From Chloroflexota bacterium (GTDB lineage: Bacteria; Chloroflexota; Dehalococcoidia; Tepidiformales; Tepidiformaceae): a stretch of 14,577 bases of DNA. Below, piece by piece: positions 12,513-14,577 of the stretch. The first letter of the stretch is position 1. Each line of letters starts with the position of its first letter. Made by a program: the position numbers and the translations under genes. The notes below the pieces were generated by a model. That model was not told the DNA's origin, did not search any database, and saw only the letters and a program-made list of their open reading frames with translations. The DNA is taken from positions 1-14,577 of the forward strand of contig CAUJEQ010000245.1 in the NCBI GenBank assembly GCA_963169135.1, in the 5' to 3' direction.

Positions 12513-13796
12513 ATGGCCACCACCTCCGGAATGCTCAGCGTTGATGAGGCCCGCCAACGCATCCTGGCGTTCTTCGACCGCCTGCCGGTGGAACGAAGGC
12601 CGTTGCTCGATGGGCTCGGCCAGGTACTGGCGGAAGACATCGTCGCCCCGTTCGATGTGCCGCCACTGGATAACACGGCAATGGACGGATACGCGGTCCG
12701 CGCAGCCGATACGACCGGCGCCTCGGAGTCGGCGCCGGTGGAGCTGCGGGTGGTGGCCGACCTCGCGGCCGGGTACGTACATGACACAGCGATCGGACCG
12801 GGCGAGGCTGTGCGCATCATGACCGGGGCCCCGATGCCACCGGGGTCCGACGCGGTGGTGCCATTCGAGGAGACCGACGAGCCCCTGCGCGGCCCCAACC
12901 AGGCGCCCAAGAAAGGGGCCACCGTACGCATCCTGAAGTCGGCAGCCGTCCATGCGAACATCCGCTTCCGGGCCGAGGACGTGCGAGAGGGCACACCCGT
13001 GATCCCGGCGGGCCGTGTGCTGAGGCCTTCGGAGGTTGGTGTACTGGCGAGCCTGGGGCTGAGCGAGGTCCCGGTCTATCGCCGTCCTGTGGTCGCCATC
13101 CTGTCGACGGGCGACGAGATCACGGAGCCGGGACAACCGTTGCTCCCGGGCCGGATCTACGACTCGAACGCTCACAGCGTGGCGGCGATGGTGCGGAAAT
13201 GCGGGGGCATCCCGCGGCTGCTGGGGATTGCCAAGGACACCGTGGAGGACCTGACGCGCAAGCTCCACCAAGGGCTGGATGCCGACATGCTCGTGACCAG
13301 TGCGGGGGTGTCTCGCGGGGATTTCGACGTGGTGAAGGACGTGCTCGCCCGTGAGGGCGCCATTGACTTCTGGACTGTGCGGATGAAGCCCGGGAAGCCG
13401 CTGGCGTTCGGCGCGTTCACCGCCCCCGACGGGCGGCGGGTGGGCCACCTTGGGCTACCGGGGAACCCGGTGAGCTCAATGGTGTCGTTCGAGCTGTTCG
13501 GGCGGCCAGCGATCTTCACGATGCTCGGGCGGAGTGACTGGGAGCGGCCGATGGTTCGAGCGATCACGCGCGACCGTGTGGCGAACACCGACGGGCGGCG
13601 ATTCTTCGCCCGCTGCATCGTGACAAAAGGCGAAGACGGGCGCTGGTACGCCGACCTCACTGGCCCTCAGGGCTCCGGGATCCTGACCAGCATGAGCGCG
13701 GCGAACGGGCTGACGGTGATCCCCGAGGACCTGCCCGCCGCGAACCCCGGCGACGAGATCGACGTGATGATGCTCGACTGGGAGCACGCTCCGTAG
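12513..13796 (+). CDS. moeA: Molybdopterin molybdenumtransferase MoeA
   Basis: MoeA inserts molybdate into adenylylated molybdopterin in the last common step of molybdenum cofactor synthesis. The 427-residue length is typical. Domain I/II contains PPLDNTAMDGYAVRAAD (50-66) and IMTGAPMPPGSDAVVPFEE. Domain III, the MoCF fold shared with the first gene of the window, has ILSTGDEITEPG, GRIYDSNAHSV, the TSAGVSRGDFD loop (262-272) with its conserved Asp, and GLPGNPVSSMVSFELF. A C-terminal beta domain with GPQGSGILTSMSAANGL completes it. The ATG at 12513 has a weak GAGGG about ten bases upstream. It follows the RAM gene and its hairpin by 95 bases and ends two bases from the convergent rmlB-like gene. 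A 450-codon frame on the opposite strand is a composition artefact. Confidence 0.97.
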   Translation: MATTSGMLSVDEARQRILAFFDRLPVERRPLLDGLGQVLAEDIVAPFDVPPLDNTAMDGYAVRAADTTGASESAPVELRVVADLAAGYVHDTAIGPGEAVRIMTGAPMPPGSDAVVPFEETDEPLRGPNQAPKKGATVRILKSAAVHANIRFRAEDVREGTPVIPAGRVLRPSEVGVLASLGLSEVPVYRRPVVAILSTGDEITEPGQPLLPGRIYDSNAHSVAAMVRKCGGIPRLLGIAKDTVEDLTRKLHQGLDADMLVTSAGVSRGDFDVVKDVLAREGAIDFWTVRMKPGKPLAFGAFTAPDGRRVGHLGLPGNPVSSMVSFELFGRPAIFTMLGRSDWERPMVRAITRDRVANTDGRRFFARCIVTKGEDGRWYADLTGPQGSGILTSMSAANGLTVIPEDLPAANPGDEIDVMMLDWEHAP

Positions 13797-13798
13797 AG

Positions 13799-14577
13799 TC
13801 AGGCCAGGCGATCGCCGTACTGGCGAGCGAAGTAGCCACCGAAGTCCTCGCCCGCCGCCACGGACCAGGTCTCCGCGTTCTCGGCGTACCAGCGGACCGT
13901 GGCTGCGAGCCCGTCCTCGAACCGAATCCGCGGAGACCAGCCCATCGTGCGTAGCCGCGATGAATCAAGTGCGTATCGGCGGTCGTGGCCGGGGCGGTCC
14001 GTCACGGGGCGGACGAGGTCCAGGGGGCGTTCGGTGAGGTTGCAGATTTGCCGGGCGACGTGGATGTTGGCGACGCGTTCGCCGGAGCCGACGTGAACCG
14101 CCTGGACGCCGGGCGCCGCGGGCAGCTGCCGGATGACCACGCGAACGGCCGCAACGAGGTCCTCGACGAAGAGCCACTCGCGCTCCTGGAGGCCGTCACC
14201 GTAGAGCGGCATGGCCTCGCCGGCGAGCGCACGTGTCGTGAACAGCGGGATGAACTTCTCCAGGTGCTGGTTCGGGCCGTAAACGTTGCAGCAGCGGATG
14301 ACCGTGACCGGCATCGCATAGGTTTCGGAGTAAGCGCGGACCATGAGTTCGGCTGCTGCCTTGCTGGCGGAGTAGGGTGAGCTAGGTGCGAAGGGGAAGT
14401 CCTCGGTGGCCTCGGTGGGGGCCTGGAGGGAGCCGAACACCTCGTCGGTCGACATGTGGACCAGGGCGACTCCAGGGCGATCCCGGACGGCTTCGAGCAG
14501 GGAGACAACGCCTTCGACATCGGTGCGGACGAAGACGCCAGGGTCGAGGAGCGAGCGGTCGACGTGGGTTTCGGCGG
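13799..14577 (-). CDS. dTDP-glucose 4,6-dehydratase-like extended SDR (N-terminus off the window)
   Basis: The - strand frame is open from the right edge to a TGA at 13799-13801. Translation upstream of the first internal ATG (14455) continues the family pattern: AETHVDRSLLDPGVFVRTDV and then VALVHMSTDEVFG, so that ATG is not the start. STDEVFG supplies the Thr-Asp-Glu triad, and YSASK (14374-14360) the catalytic Tyr and Lys of the SDR site. CCNVYGPNQHLEKFIPLF and LYGDGLQEREWLFVEDL fit RmlB-type nucleotide-sugar dehydratases, which make the dTDP-4-keto-6-deoxyglucose precursor of rhamnose and other deoxysugars. The NAD-binding glycine motif is beyond the edge. RmlB is the best match, but related GDP- or UDP-sugar dehydratases are not excluded. 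It converges on moeA with two bases between stop codons. Confidence 0.88.
   Translation of the reverse strand, partial: AETHVDRSLLDPGVFVRTDVEGVVSLLEAVRDRPGVALVHMSTDEVFGSLQAPTEATEDFPFAPSSPYSASKAAAELMVRAYSETYAMPVTVIRCCNVYGPNQHLEKFIPLFTTRALAGEAMPLYGDGLQEREWLFVEDLVAAVRVVIRQLPAAPGVQAVHVGSGERVANIHVARQICNLTERPLDLVRPVTDRPGHDRRYALDSSRLRTMGWSPRIRFEDGLAATVRWYAENAETWSVAAGEDFGGYFARQYGDRLA

Noticed and set aside
12096..13448. 450-codon - strand frame opposite moeA and the RAM gene
   Set aside because: It spans two well-supported + strand genes and their intergenic hairpin, has repetitive Arg/His/Gly-rich composition, and no family motif.

Overview
The window is high-GC, densely packed bacterial chromosome. 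No marker in it settles the taxonomy. The mix of a stand-alone RAM protein, an NHLRC2-type thioredoxin/NHL lipoprotein, a TagO/WecA-like transferase, apparently leaderless starts and a four-helix-bundle gene suggests Chloroflexota or a similar high-GC lineage, but that is a guess. I saw no rRNA, tRNA, CRISPR array, transposase or phage gene. No gap between genes exceeds 150 bases.

Layout, left to right. (1) A 5'-truncated MoaB/MogA-type molybdenum cofactor protein, an orphan lipoprotein, and trmD (tRNA m1G37 methyltransferase), all on +. (2) A dual-specificity-type phosphatase on -, tail to tail with trmD. It is divergent from a TetR regulator whose promoter holds a perfect palindrome. The regulator heads an overlapping operon with an FtsX/HrtB-like permease and an HrtA-like ABC ATPase, which looks like a self-regulated efflux module. 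(3) A WecA/TagO-like polyprenyl-phosphate sugar-1-phosphate transferase on +. (4) The phenylalanyl-tRNA synthetase locus on -, pheS then pheT, split by a small four-helix-bundle gene of the 23S-rRNA intervening-sequence (S23/Avd-like) family. (5) On +, an NHLRC2-like thioredoxin/NHL lipoprotein interrupted near its C-terminus by an in-frame TAG, a stand-alone Lrp/AsnC ligand-binding (RAM) protein, and moeA. (6) A partial rmlB-like nucleotide-sugar dehydratase on -, running off the right edge.

The genes cover tRNA biology (trmD, pheS, pheT), molybdopterin synthesis (moaB/mogA-like and moeA), envelope polysaccharide (WecA-like transferase, rmlB-like dehydratase) and a regulated ABC exporter. 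The most unusual structure is the cassette inside pheST. It is a small gene of clearly lower G+C than its neighbours, bounded on both sides by degenerate heptamer triplets (consensus GTCRTTA) in inverted orientation. The copy facing pheT places stop codons in all three frames. Other points of interest are the TAG inside the NHLRC2-like gene, Glu in place of the catalytic Asp169 of TrmD, and the divergent, apparently leaderless TetR/phosphatase promoter pair.
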